Assembly: GCF_905220565.1 (NCBI RefSeq)
Contig: NC_059402.1
Span: forward strand, 14,943,501 to 15,007,500
From: Melitaea cinxia
Lineage: Eukaryota; Arthropoda; Insecta; Lepidoptera; Nymphalidae
Length of the DNA stretch: 64,000 bases
Direction: 5' to 3'
The translations under genes and the position numbers were made by a program. This document shows positions 1 to 12,067 of this stretch, piece by piece. Under the pieces are notes generated by a model. It was given only the letters and a program-made list of their open reading frames with translations. It was not told the origin of the DNA and made no database searches. Position 1 is the stretch's first letter; each line of letters opens with the position of its first letter.

Positions 1-1189
1 TCTTATTATTTGGATTTCTGTGGCCATGCCACATCCAGTCATTTTTAATGCATGTTTTGTCCGCAACATATTATATACACTGTCGATCACTGCTGTTTAC
101 ATTCTACCCACCAAGTTAAGATTATTTTCATTAAGTGTGAATTTAGTATGTGACTTATTTTTTCTTTTTTCTTCCTTTTAAATTATTTATTATGCTTCTG
201 TAAATTGTGAAACGTGAATACTTGTGTCTCTAATGTACTATGAATCAATTTTTCTATCAATTGTGAAATGTTTATATTGTAAGTAATGATGACATTATGA
301 TGTGTTTTTATGTAATTCCCAAACTTTATCTGATATTATGTGATTATTGCTGGGTTATTGTGTTATCTAATGCAACCATAATCTATCTTTCACTAAGTGC
401 AACGGTGATTTTTGCATGTGGTGTTAGCCTATAAGTGGTTGTTGCACTTGTGCTATGTATTAATTATATTTAAATGTTAAATTTCTGTGAATCAGTGTAA
501 ACAACTGCTGGCTAACCTAAAAAAAAAAAAAAAAAAACGCATAAAAAAATTATAATACAATCTGACGTGACAAACATTATCTTGCGAACTGCGAAGTGTG
601 AATTTGACATAGCCGTCACCTTTAGTAACTTTCTAATTTTTCTAATTTTCTTTTTTTAGCTTGCCGTTGGTTGTGATACGTTTCTTTTTTTAATGGTGTA
701 CGTCCTCGTGAATGACCCCACCAGGCCTTGCAGAGCATGTAAAGACGTCAGTCCTAGTTGTTATTATTGACACCAGTAAGTGGTTGTTACTTTTATTGGT
801 GGTCTTTTTTCAACAGTTACTGGCTGATACAATACAATTATATCTGATTGCATTAAAAATGTCACAACTTCAAAAAAAGTAATATAAAAAATAAAGTAAG
901 TATTTATTTTAGAACTAACAAGGCTAAGACTTGTTGCTTTTCTTCAAATATTCAATTAGTCGAACGACTGGAATCAATTACTCCGCAGTAATTAATTGAA
1001 TTTCCACGGTAATTGTTTCGTTTCTAGGTTACTTTTCACTTTACTCTATATGAGAATGACGCAATCATAAATCTGTAACTTTATTAGTCCATTTGGTCTG
1101 ATGTTATTTTTCAGTTTTCTTATTGGTTGATGAAGAAAGCAGTCCATCAATAATTAAGAATAAATCAATATTATCAATAATCAATAATA
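1..1189. other. AT-rich non-coding DNA with A19 tract
   Basis: No reading frame of substance is visible. An A19 run at 519-537 follows roughly 500 bp of T-rich sequence and could be the tail of a retroposed 3' UTR on the + strand, but no target duplication or known 3' end was recognised. Nothing else can be supported here. Confidence 0.3.
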
Positions 1190-1503
1190 TCCAATATATA
1201 AAATTCTCGTGTCGCGGTGTTTGTAGTTAAACTCCTCCGGAACGGCTTGACCGATTCTCATGAAATTTTGTGTGCATATTGGGTAGGTCTGAGAATCGAA
1301 CAAAATCTATTTTTCATAACCCTTAGGGGGGGGGGGGGGTTGGGCTAGAGAGTTAATAAAATATTATGAAATTTTGTGTGCATATCGGGTAGATCTGAGA
1401 ATCGGCCAACATCTATTTTTCATTCCCCTACGTTATAAGGGGGGGAAGGGATTGAGAAGATTAATAAAATATATGGCAAAACAACATTTGTAGGGTCAGC
1501 TAG
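1190..1503 (+). mobile_element. short non-autonomous Helitron
   Basis: The element begins with TC (TCCAATATATAAAATTCTCG) and ends with GGGTCAGCTAG. It sits between A (1189) and T (1504), the hallmark Helitron insertion. At 314 bp it has no coding capacity. Near-identical termini occur in the copy at 14226-14539. A G-rich tract (1327-1339) and an internal repeat of the stretch starting GAAATTTTGTGTGCATAT are present. The Helitron call is from the termini; the Lepidoptera-type family is recognised by eye. Confidence 0.8.
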
Positions 1504-3368
1504 TACATCAATAATAATCAATACTAAGAATAAAAATAATTTTAACTTCACTGTGTAGTCTAATTTCCTGTAAATGAACAACTCATGACAATATATGTAT
1601 AGACGAAAACAAACCTCATTAGAGCATCCATTTCTTTAGCAAAAACGAGCTACATCATAGACGTTACGTAAACCTAGGTAATTTCATTAAATTAACAAAG
1701 CAAAACTATAAGATTTGACGAATTTTTTTATTGATCAACATTGTTTTCTTTTACAGTATAATTATTTAATAGTTCTGAATATAAAACCGACAACACAATA
1801 CAACAAAAAAAAATATATAATTCTCTTACTTTATATCACAACTAAATGTATATTATTTAATTATTGACATTTAAACAGTAAGATGTTTGAGAAGCTATGG
1901 ATCTCTTTTTTTCAGTCTCCTATCTGCCATCGACTCAAACCAACTAAATTAAGTACATTTTATATCAAATGCAATAAATTACATACAAAAACTCTTTCCA
2001 TAAAGACTTCGATACACTGAAGAAACGAAAATTTTATGTACGCCTGACAATTTATAAAGAAAACTTTTAAAAAATTTACACTTTGCACTCGAATATTATA
2101 GGACCGTTCTTAATATTTTTGACCTTGATGAATTGAAATACGTTCTTAAATTAATTCGTGAGCTTAAAGTAAGTCTTGCAAGTACTATTAAATATTTTAT
2201 ATAACCTAAATCACTAAAAGAACTAAAAATTTCGACTTATTAAAAAATATTCTAAAACATATTTATTTTAAACAAATGAGTGTGATTTAGTCCAGGCGAC
2301 TGAAGTAAAACTTACGAAACGTAACTCTCTCATTCCATATTCACTAACTTATATCTCCCTCTCTACTTCCGTTCGCCTCGTCCGAACACTTTTCGTAACG
2401 CTCTGGTCACGCATGCACCAGCCTACTTCCCAAGTCAAGCTTGCGTAAAGAAGTTTTACTTAAAAAACAAAAGTGAAGTAAAGTGAAGTATACAGAGTTT
2501 TTATCAATGTGTGTACTAGCTCTTATCGCCTCTCTGAAGCGCACTTCCCTTTAAAAGCCTGTCGGTCTGCATTACCGCCTAAAGTCGCCTTGAGCTTCTT
2601 ACGACTCACAAAGCCACGAGCAGTGTAGCAAGTGAATGAGGGCTTTTGTTGTTGTTATCGTTTATATATTGTTTTAAGCTAACGCGATCACTTTTCGTAT
2701 TTATATATTTGTTCGGGTATTTATCACGTTTATTGTTTTGTTGGGGTCCTTATATTTCGGCAATATTTCAATCGCCATGATTGTGATTACGATCATGGGA
2801 GACTGAATCAAAACAATAAACGTGGTAAGCACTCTGCTAATTTTATATAATTTATTTTGTTGTCTCAAAACACATAATTATTTATATCAATATAGAATTA
2901 TACACAACAAACGGCGTCGTCTGGTCGTTTGGGCTTGTGCATTGTATGTTTCCAGATCCCCGGCACAAGAGAAAATCCTTGTGGTTGCCGTTGAGTGTGA
3001 GCCGTTAACATAAATTTCATTGTAACATTTCAAAAATAAATTTCGTAATAACAAATGTAAATATGCAAGCTCGTTCTATGCGACGATGAAAGTAAATACT
3101 AACTTCATTTAATAAAATATACGACATTTAACTAAAGAAGAACTCTCGCTATACGAAATCACGGGCGATGAGCGCCCTCTAGGGGATTAACTGTTGCAAA
3201 ACGCTGAACAAAATCTCGTTGCATCAGACGTCGAGTTCTACGTTAGCCTTGGGGATAGCCGTCGCACCACGAAATAAACTTTATCAACTCAGTTGGTGAC
3301 ATTCAATGAAATCTGTGTGTATAATCAAAACTGGTATTGTCACTTGTATAATACACATAAGATTATTC
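1504..3368. other. non-coding stretch, possible DNA-transposon remnant
   Basis: No convincing gene. GTAAAACTTACGAAACGTAAC near 2305 and AAGTGAAGTAAAG near 2473 have inverted relatives near 3787 and 4040-4080 (CTTTACTTCAC; GTTACGAGAAACGTAAC). They could be subterminal repeats of an old 1.8-kb element. A short open stretch at 2822-3013 followed by AATAAA near 3037 was examined, but no domain was recognised. Confidence 0.25.
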
Positions 3369-3694
3369 ATCATTACAGCCTATACAGTCCACTGCTGGAC
3401 ATAGGCCTCCACAAGTTTACGCCAAAAACAACGTGAACTCATGTGTTTTGCCCATAGTCACCACGCTGGGCAGGCGGGTTGGTGACCGCAGTACTGGCTT
3501 TGTCGCACCGAAGACGCTGCTGCCTGTCTTTGGCCTGTGTATTTCAAAGCCAGCAGTTGGATGGTTATCCCGCCATCGGTCGGCTTCTTAAGTTCCAAGG
3601 TGGTTGTGGAACCTTGTTATCCCTTAGTCGCCTCTTACGACACCCACGGGAAGAGAGGGGGTGGCTAAATTCTTTAGTGCCGTAGCCACACAGC
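3369..3694 (+). repeat. dispersed repeat family A, copy 1
   Basis: About 325 bp running from a CATCATTACAGCC start to a GCCACACAGC end. The same sequence recurs at 10454-10790, 15723-16056 and, inverted and partial, at 23308-23450. It includes the CTTAGTCGCCTCTTACGACA block seen in many moth repeats. The short frame beginning MVTAVLALSH recurs in each copy with substitutions and is not treated as a gene. Class (SINE or LINE 3' end) not determined. Confidence 0.75.
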
Positions 3695-4891
3695 ACATAC
3701 ACATAAGATTATTATGAAATTGTAAATAAAACCTAGTTTAAGTCAGGATGCTATAGATTTTTGATCGAAGTAGTTTTCTCGTGTGCTTTACTTCACTATA
3801 ACAAAAAAGAAAACTGTGTCTGTCAGCTTCGACATGCGACTGGAGTTTACTCCTTCAGAGCGACTGTCTAAATATACCCAAATGGCTTACTAATCTAAGA
3901 AAAAAAATTATCACCATATCAAATTGCAAATAAACGAATCAAATAACGTCATCTATCGATGATACATTACGACGAGATGGCGTTATTAGAAAACGTTGTT
4001 ACGCCTTTAGACTTTACGCGATAGATGGCGTTACGAGAAACGTAACGAGGTCATTCGTTCATTAGATTTTACTCCTCATATTATTTTCATACCGGAGGCC
4101 TTATATGAAAATCGATTCTTAAGGAGTAATACAAAGGAATATGTAATCGAAAGTTTTAAGCAAGATTTGATTTGATATTATGAAATCGGTTAAAACAATT
4201 TGAACGTTTCTTCGTAATAATAATAGTAGTTCCATCGAAATATATCCATCTTGTTCGGCCATTATCTCCGCTTGATCTCACTAATCCGATATAAATTGTC
4301 CGCTGAAATGTAACTCATAATTAAGTTCGTAGTCTATCGGCTTAACAAAGCGGAATCGAAAAATTAATACCCGTTCAAATCGTCCATTCTATTATTTAAA
4401 AATATTATTATATTTACTGGTGCTTTCGTGTTTTTAATTAATGAATTATGAAACTATTAGAAATATTTATTTTGTAATACATAATTAGTGATTGTTCAAA
4501 AAGTAAAATAAAGTTTTCTTGTATTTGTATACGTACACACTTTTGGAGGATCAGGATTTAGAAGACGCTCTGAACATATAGTCTTTATTCTCTTTAAGAA
4601 ACAGTGTTTTGTCTTCTAAGCATTATTCAGAAACAGCTTGTACTTCATTTGTGAACAAGAAAAGGTCAATACAAAATATGCAGTATTGATTAATAACAAT
4701 TTTGACAATACGTTGATGGAAATAGAATATAATATAATAATAAAAAATGAATTACATATGATCTTGTATTCGATTTCCACAAATTAAAAATGAAAATTGT
4801 ATGAGTAATTTAGATTTCTTTTATGTATATATGCTTTTTACTTGTCTTGTTTGTTTTCGGACCCACAGGACTTACAATATACTTATTTTGA
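3695..4891. other. non-coding stretch
   Basis: AT-rich with no gene recognised. The segment 3950-4090 is richer in CpG and contains two GATGGCGTTA motifs, possibly the right end of the remnant noted at 2281. Confidence 0.25.
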
Positions 4892-5092
4892 CTAGCCTGT
4901 TGGCGCAGTTTATAGTGGCCCTGCTTTCTGTTCCGCGGGTTGCGGTTTCGATTCCCGCCTGAATCTGGGTGTAATGTTTATATTTATAAATGTATTATTT
5001 CTTTGTATATTTATCAAAAATAAAATAGTTATAACAGTCGGCTGTCATCTTTAATACAAGCATTAAGTATCATACCATAGGAACAGACAACC
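4892..5092 (+). mobile_element. tRNA-headed SINE, family B
   Basis: The head reads CTAGCCTGTTGGCGCAGT (box A-like), with GGTTTCGATTCCCGCC (box B-like) about 45 bp downstream. A tail of ATTTATAAATG-type sequence ends near GGAACAGACAACC. The same unit is inverted at 8814-9032 and 58296-58501 and partial at 23707-23829. The box spacing shows a tRNA-derived pol III head, but the body is not a folded tRNA gene. Confidence 0.7.
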
Positions 5093-5108
5093 GTGTGTTT
5101 ATGTTATA

Positions 5109-6460
5109 CTAGCTGACCCGGCAAACGTTGTCTTGCCGCTAAACGCTATTAAAAAATAGGGGTTGATGGTAGAGGGTTGAAAATTTAGGGTTGTATGTAT
5201 TTTTTAATGTTGTATCATAAAAAAATAGAAATTAAAAATTTTGTCTAAAAATAAAAAATAAAATTTAGGGTTGGACTACCCCTAACATTTAGGGGGATGA
5301 AAAATAGATGTTGGCCGATTCTCATAGATACCGGATAAGCACAAAAAATTTCATCAAAATCGATCAATTATTTGGATATCTTCTCAGCATCTATAGAGCA
5401 TACATTTTAAGTTTAAAGTTTCTTACTTCAAAAACATAGGACTTTCATACAAACTTCCAACCCCCGTTTTATTCCCTTAGGGATCGAGTATCGTAAAATC
5501 CGTTCTTAGCGGATGTATACACCTTATAAGGAACCTACCATTCAAATTTCAAGTTTATAGCTTTTATAGTTTCGGAGATTTCGTGATGAGTGAGTCAACC
5601 TACCATCCCCCGTTTTAACCCCAAAATGGAGTTAATTTCTAAAGAAACATTATTTAGACACCTCGCTATCTACAGAGCATACATTTTAAATTTCAAGTCT
5701 CTTACTTCAAAAACATAGGACTTTCATACAAACTTCCAAACCCCGTTTTACCCCCTTAGGGGTCGAGTTTCGTAAAATCCGTTCTTAGCAGATGTCTACG
5801 CTCTTTAAGAAACCTACCTGCCAAATTTCAAGCTTGTAGGTGTTATAGTTTCAGAAATTTCGTGATGAGTGAGTCAACCTACCATCCCCCGTTTTAACCC
5901 CAAAAGGGAGTTGATTTTTAGAGGTACATTATTTGGACACCTTTTCACCATCAATAGAGCATACATTTTAAATTTCAAGCCTCTTACTTCAAAAACATAG
6001 GACTTTGATACAAAATTCCAACCCCCGTTTTACCCCTTTAGGGGTAGAGTTTCGTAAAATCAGTTCTTAGTAAATGTCTGAGCTCTATAAGGAGCCTATC
6101 TGCCAAATTTCAAGTTTGTAGCTGTTATAGTTTCGGACATTTCGTGATGAATGAGTCAACCTACCATCTCCCGCTTTAACCCCAAAAGGGAGTTGATTTC
6201 TAAAGATACATTATTTGGACACGTTCTCACCATTTATAGAGCTACATTTTTAATTTTAAGTCCCTTACTTCAAAAACATAGGACTTTCATACAAACTTCC
6301 AACCCCCGTTTTACTCCCTTAGGGGTTGAGTTTCGTAAAATCCGTTCTTAGCGGATGTCTAAGTCCTATAAGGAGCCTACTTACCAAATTTCAAGTTTGT
6401 AGGTGTTATAGTTTTGGAGATTTCGTGATGAGTGACCTTTCGCTTTTATATATGTATAGA
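5109..6460 (-). mobile_element. Helitron with internal 280-bp repeats
   Basis: Read on the minus strand it starts TCTATACATATATAAAAGCG (right end, GA at 6459-6460 followed by T) and ends GGGTCAGCTAG (left end, CTAG at 5109-5112 preceded by A). Inside are four tandem units of about 280 bp, each with AAAACATAGGACTTTCATAC (near 5431, 5710, 5992 and 6272). No Rep/helicase is encoded, so it is non-autonomous. Confidence 0.75.
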
Positions 6461-7195
6461 TAGATAGATGATATTTATTATTTATTTATTTATTTATTAT
6501 TTATTATTATTTACTTGTGATAATTAAATAATCGTATACATAATTTAGTTATGCAGTAGTGTATCGACACGTACAACTGGAGTCAAATAAGTTGTATTTT
6601 CGTGTGTTTTACTATTTGTATTCAACAAATACTAAAATATCGATGTAATTAATAAAATCATGCTTAATTATTAAATATCCCAAATTAACATGCTCCTAAC
6701 TTTTACGATTATTGTTTCATAATTTGTAAAAAAAAAGAAAAGAAAAAAACAATTTACAGTAAAAACTCCGTTAATTAGCCTCAATTTACAGTAAAAACTC
6801 CGTTAATTAGCCTCCGAGGATCTTCGGTCGTCCTTTTAATAAGATGACTCTGAACCGTGACGTTTTATAGGCGTCAAAAACGTTAATAGAATTACGTTTT
6901 GATGATCATATTAAATGAAGACGGTTTTGTAACTTTTTTTTTGTTAAGTTTGCGTTATATCAGATGATATTGAAACTAAAAAAAATTGTAAGGTAAGACT
7001 TTTGAATATATATTATTCGCACTATTTTTACGTAGAATATTCATAATAAAATGTTTATTTGTACAAAACGAACACTTTAAAGCAGGTTTAATATCCAATT
7101 TTGGAGGTTCTAAAATAAAAATATAGTAGCGATGGAAATTTTATGTCATTAAGTCAATACTTGTATAACATCAATAATTATTGTGTTTACTAGCA
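6461..7195. other. non-coding stretch
   Basis: AT-rich with a GATA/TTTA microsatellite at its left edge (6461-6520). No gene recognised. Holds a 32-bp perfect duplication, listed separately. Confidence 0.3.
6750..6813. repeat. perfect 2 x 32-bp tandem duplication
   Basis: The unit starting CAATTTACAGTAAAAACTCC occurs twice back to back (6750-6781 and 6782-6813) with no mismatch, so the duplication is recent. Confidence 0.85.
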
Positions 7196-7640
7196 AACGA
7201 AAAAAACCGTCTTCAATTACATCGACAAGTAATATAATGTAAGTAGACGAAAGAAATTAACAAACGCACTAGTCGTCACTACGATTTACAAAGGTTCTCC
7301 TCGATTTCTCTGGGATGCCGTCATCAGATCCTGGTTTCCTTATCATGGTACCACCCTTGGGATATCTCCTTTCTAACAAAAAAAAAAGAATTATCATAAT
7401 TGGTTTATAAATGACGAAGTTATCCACGAACACACATAAAAAATATATATACGGTCTGTTACGCGGCACCTCTCGATAGTCTTAAAAAAAACAAGTTGTT
7501 TGAATACTGATTTAGTTTACTATATTATCATCCAAAACACTAACTTGGAATATCTCATTTCCAACAAAAAAAAAAAAAAAAAAAAGAATTATCAAAATCA
7601 GTTCATAAACAACGAAGTTATCCGTGAACATAGATAAAAA
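7196..7640 (-). repeat. AACCGACTTC-type repeat, fragment
   Basis: Inverted relative of the element at 58612-59357. It carries the AAACCGTCTTCAATTACATCGAC edge and the block GGTTTCCTTATCATGGTACC plus T-rich TTGTTAGAAAGGAGATATCCC segments, partly duplicated at 7540-7640. No coding capacity. Confidence 0.6.
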
Positions 7641-8813
7641 AAATTTTTTTTTTAAATTTGTTTAACAAGTCGACACATAAAAACTAAAGAGAATTTTAAT
7701 GTAAAAATTTAAGCATAATTTTGCTTAGTTTTAAGTAAAGTAACTTTATTTGGATGAAATACCATACCGCTTATGGCAAGCTCTTTCAATTTCAGCTAAA
7801 GTCCCGCGGAAAAAGGAAGCTTTGCTGGTACTAATTAAAAACGCTTTCGTCAAGATTCAAAGCATTTCTTTTAAATTTTTTAGTTTTTAAGTTTCTGTCC
7901 ATTGTGAACTAGCTAAAATTAAAATTTTATTTTGCAAGGTTGCTTGCTGCGCTTACCTTTTACTTTTTAAATATGATTAGATTTTAAATATGTTTACAAA
8001 ATTTCCTAATAACGCTCTTTCCTGTTTTAATGGAAGAAAAAACATTCAACTTTCGAAATTACGACTTCGTGTAAGTACAAGCTATACCCGCTATTTCTTT
8101 CGCAGTTTCATATTTCAGTTAATATTTCTCCCTTGGGGACCGAATGGAATGTCGGGTAAAATGTACCCAGAGCCCTAACTCGTTGCAGTGACTGACCATT
8201 TTTTCACAATTTCATTTAAAATTATTTAATATTTTTGGTGTAACGGCTAAGATTCAATTTGTTAATTAAACAGAAATAAACAAAAAAAAATACAATCTTT
8301 GTTTCAATATCGATTAATCATTTTAATTTATTTGATAACCAAGTACCCACCAACGACGAAGACGCGATAGACGATATTACAGGCTGAAGCGATACCAACT
8401 AAAACATATTAAGGTTATTTAAAATATTACAATATCCGCATAGTTCTTTAACGACATACTTGCGCATAAAAAGGCTTTCACGGACGTACAATAATATAAT
8501 TAATTGCTGTCATAATTCTTATTCAAGTATACACGTACTTATTATATATTATTTAAGTAGACACGGTCCAGGGGAATATTTTGATTATAACAGTAAGATC
8601 GAACATTGAAATCAGAATATGCATTACTGAATTTTTAAAATGGTATGATAAAGTATAACATATTGAAGTAACTTTCATGACTCTAGAGAAATTCATAGAG
8701 ATTGAATGAACGTATAAATCATTAAATAACATTGAAGATATTTTGAAAAAGAATCAAGATCGTCGTCTATAAATAAATAGATAATAAATAAATAAATATT
8801 TACACAATACACA
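7641..8813. other. non-coding stretch
   Basis: AT-rich with several short frames, none with recognisable composition or domains. No repeat family assigned. Confidence 0.3.
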
Positions 8814-9032
8814 GACGGTCATCTGTTCCTAAAGTAAGCAACTTAATGCTTGTTTTATAGGTAAAAGCCGACTGGTACAGCTACTTTTTTTTTCGATAAA
8901 CATACTTATAAATAATACATATATAAATATATAAATCAATATTTATATTACACCCAGACTCGGGATGGAAATCGAACCCACAACCCTCGGAGCAGAAAGC
9001 AGGGTCACTACAAACTGCGCCAACGGGCTAGT
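8814..9032 (-). mobile_element. tRNA-headed SINE, family B
   Basis: Reverse complement of the family at 4892. The box B-like segment is at about 8967-8982 and the box A-like TTGGCGCAGT complement near 9018-9028. It ends with CTAG at 9029-9032. Confidence 0.7.
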
Positions 9033-9136
9033 CACCCGTAACAATATCGTCAGCAATATGAATTTCAAAATGACAATCACGGTAATTCCGAAATAATCAA
9101 GTATTTTAATCTATACTAATATTACAAAGCTGAAGA

Positions 9137-10011
9137 GTTTGTTTGTTTGTTTGTTTGTCTATTTGTATGTTTGTCTGTTTGTCTGTTTGCCTGTTTGCCT
9201 GTTTGCCTGTTTGCCTGTTTGCCTGTTTGCCTGTTTGCCTGTTTGCCTGTTTGCCTGTTTGCCTGTTTGCCTGTTTGCCTGTTTGCCTGTTTGCCTGTTT
9301 GCCTGTTTGCCTGTTTGCCTGTTTGCCTGTTTGCCTGTTTGCCTGTTTGCCTGTTTGCCTGTTTGCCTGTTTGCCTGTTTGCCTGTTTGTCTGTTTGCCT
9401 GTTTGCCTGTTTGCCTGTTTGCCTGTTTGTCTGTTTGTCTGTTTGTCTGTTTGTCTGTTTTTCTGTTTGTCTGTTTGCCTGTTTGCCTGTTTGCCTGTTT
9501 GCCTGTTTGCCTGTTTGCCTGTTTGCCTGTTTGCCTGTTTGCCTGTTTGCCTGTTTGCCTGTTTGCCTGTTTGCCTGTTTGCCTGTTTGCCTGTTTGCCT
9601 GTTTGCCTGTTTGCCTGTTTGCCTGTTTGCCTGTTTGCCTGTTTGCCTGTTTGCCTGTATGCCTGTTTGCCTGTTTGCCTGTTTGCCTGTTTGTCTGTTT
9701 GTCTGTTTGTCTGTTTGTCTGTTTGTCTGTTTGTCTGTTTGTCTGTTTGTCTGTTTGTCTGTTTGTCTGTTTGTCTGTTTGTCTGTTTGTCTGTTTGTCT
9801 GTTTGTCTGTTTGTCTGTTTGTCTGTTTGTCTGTTTGTCTGTTTGTCTGTTTGTCTGTTTGTCTGTTTGTCTGTTTGTCTGTTTGTCTGCTTGTCTGTTT
9901 GTCTGTTTGTCTGTTTGTCTGTTTGTCTGTTTGTCTGTTTGTCTGTTTGTCTGTTTGTCTGTTTGTCTGTTTGTCTGTTTGTCTGTTTGTCTGTTTGTTT
10001 GTTTGTTTATT
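9137..10011. repeat. ~875-bp octamer tandem array (CTGTTTGC / CTGTTTGT)
   Basis: About 109 octamers. Two blocks of the C-type unit (about 9185-9385 and 9478-9685) are separated by a short T-type block; a long T-type block (about 9690-9995) closes the array. Because 8 is not a multiple of 3 and the unit lacks stops, all three forward frames stay open for about 300 codons. This is a composition artefact, not three proteins. Confidence 0.95.
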
Positions 10012-10453
10012 TGAACGCGCTAATCTCAGAAACTGCTGGTCCGATTTGAAAAATTATTTTATTGTTAGATAGCCCATTTATTGAGTAAGGTTAAGGCTAT
10101 AAGGTAAGGCTATATATCATTACGCTAAGACCAAAAGGAGCAGAGAACCAATAAAGAATGTTTCAAAATCGGGGGTTCTTTTTTCTTTTTGAGAGCTTCC
10201 GCTGCATGCGCTGTGAAATCAGTTAAAGTTTCGCAAAAATCATGTATGACGGAATTGATTCTCTTAAAAAAAAAGTCCGCGACAGTATATATCTATCTTT
10301 TAAAGTGGGCTCACTATAACCTTTTTTATGCTAACCAAGTTTGTTTTAAAATAATGCATTATTTGCGAAGATATTTTTATAAACATCTTTATCTAAATAA
10401 ACATGTTCTTCATAACAAGTATTTAATTTAAAACAAAATAGCCTTTATCATTC

Positions 10454-10790
10454 ATCATCATCATCATTACAGCCTATCACAGTCCACTGCTGGACATAGG
10501 CCTCCATAAGTTTACGCCAAAAATAGCGTGAATTCATGTGTTTTGCCCATAGTCACCACGCTGGGCAGGCGGGTTGGTGACCGCAGTGCTGGCTTTGTCG
10601 CACCGAAGACGCTGCTGCACGTCTTCGTCCTGTGTATTTCAAAGCTTGCAGTTGGATGGTTATCCCGCCACCGGTTGGCTTTTTAAGTTCCAATGTGGTA
10701 GTGGAACTGTGTTATCCCTTAGTCGCCTCTTACGACACCCACGGGAAGAGAGAGGGTGGCTAAATTCTTTAGTACCGCAGCCACACAGTA
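10454..10790 (+). repeat. dispersed repeat family A, copy 2
   Basis: Close match to copy 1 over its whole length, with an extended CATCATCATCATT start. Nested inside the 9110-10940 Helitron, so it inserted after that Helitron. Confidence 0.75.
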
Positions 10791-10940
10791 CTATACTATA
10801 GTAAATTAACTTTAACGTAATTCGATGTCAATGAGTATCTCGGGAGATATCGCAGTTTTAAAATAACATCGCAGCAAAATAATGATCAAATATTGCACGC
10901 GCATCTGTTCTATGCGGACGAAGTCGCGCGCAGAAGCTAG

Positions 10941-11770
10941 TAATATATATTTTAAGTGGACTCAAAAGCCCAGCAAGTGCTTAAAGTCGAAATTAATTAA
11001 AGTCGATTACTTATTTATATCTTAGCCGAGCGTTACACCAAAAATATTAAATAATTTTGATATTTATATTATATCATCTAATTTGAATTATTTAAGTTTT
11101 ATTTAATTTTTTTTTCTTTTGCACAAAAAAGGTCCTAAGCTTGGCAACAATGAAATGAACAAGCTATAATTTACCAAATATAATACATATTATCTATAAT
11201 TAAGGTGATTTTTCTAAAATAACTTTTATTGAGAAAATTTGACGCTAGGCGTATTCCAAACCCCTTGACGACTTCATTTTTTACGATATTGTAAAAACAC
11301 TTCATGATCTCGAGTACTTTATCTTCTTTACAATAATATCTCTCCCAAAAATCACTTCTCAAATTTTGTAAAGTTACCATTTAGACTTAGATCCGGACAT
11401 AATTATTACAAAAATATATTTTAAACGAAAGAACATTCTTATGATCTCCTTTCGTGTTAATCGTAAATTAAATAGAGAATACCTATAATTTGATGCCAAT
11501 AATAGTTTTCTAATCGCTTCCTCTCTTCTTTCATTGCCACTATTATATTTATTTATTTTATTATTTTCAGTTATTTTATATTTGGAAAACCGTCAGCATA
11601 AATAAATACATAGCAATATTACCTACTAAACAACATTCGGCTAATGATAGGTATGATAGGTATATGTATACGTCTTTAAATCGCCTTTAAATGTATAAAT
11701 AAATAAATTTTTCATTGCATAAGTATTACTGTAAAAGGGAACTCTACTATTATATTATATATTTCTAACT
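10941..11770. other. non-coding stretch
   Basis: AT-rich. A 69-codon minus frame at 11171-11380 has no recognisable domain. Nothing else seen. Confidence 0.3.
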
Positions 11771-12067
11771 GAGGTAGGGCACAGCAGGAATTTCCTGCTC
11801 AAAATATGGAGCAGCCCGACTGGGGTACCTCGACCTTACAGAAGATCACAGCAAAATAATACTGTTTTCAAGCAGTATTGTGTTCCTGTTGGTGAGTTAG
11901 GTGACCAGAGCTCCTGGTGGGATTGGGGATTGGGTCGGCAACGCGCTTGCGATGCTTCTGGTGTTGCAGGTGTCTATAAGCTACGGTAATCGCTTACCAT
12001 CAGGTGAGTCGTACGCTTGTTTGCCGACCTAGTGACATTAATAAAATAAAAAAAAATAAAAAAAAAA
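11771..12067 (+). repeat. dispersed repeat family D with A-rich tail
   Basis: Runs from GAGGTAGGGCACAGCAGGAA to a CTTGTTTGCCGACCTAGTG end followed by an A-rich tail (AAATAAAAAAAAATAAA), the look of a retroposon 3' end. Copies: 16588-16704 (partial), 39010-39096 (partial), 61822-62090 (inverted), and a degenerate one near 17850-17985. Confidence 0.7.

Larger units (their letters stand above)
9110..10940 (+). mobile_element. Helitron carrying a giant octamer array
   Basis: The 5' end TCTATACTAATATTAC follows A at 9109. The 3' end has a GC hairpin (GCGGACGAAGTCGCGCGC) followed by CTAG at 10937-10940 and then T. Both ends are typical of Lepidopteran Helitrons. The octamer array starts 27 bp in, and family A copy 2 is nested at 10454-10790. 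Non-autonomous; no Rep/helicase frame. Confidence 0.75.

Noticed and set aside
3479..3685. Conserved MVTAVLALSH small frame recurring at 3.5, 10.6 and 15.8 kb
   Set aside because: It lies inside dispersed repeat family A, with replacement changes and differing ends between copies; conservation is that of the repeat.
9139..10072. Three overlapping ~300-codon frames of Cys/Leu/Val/Phe repeats
   Set aside because: All three forward frames are open because the octamer has no stop in any phase; this is tandem DNA, not protein.
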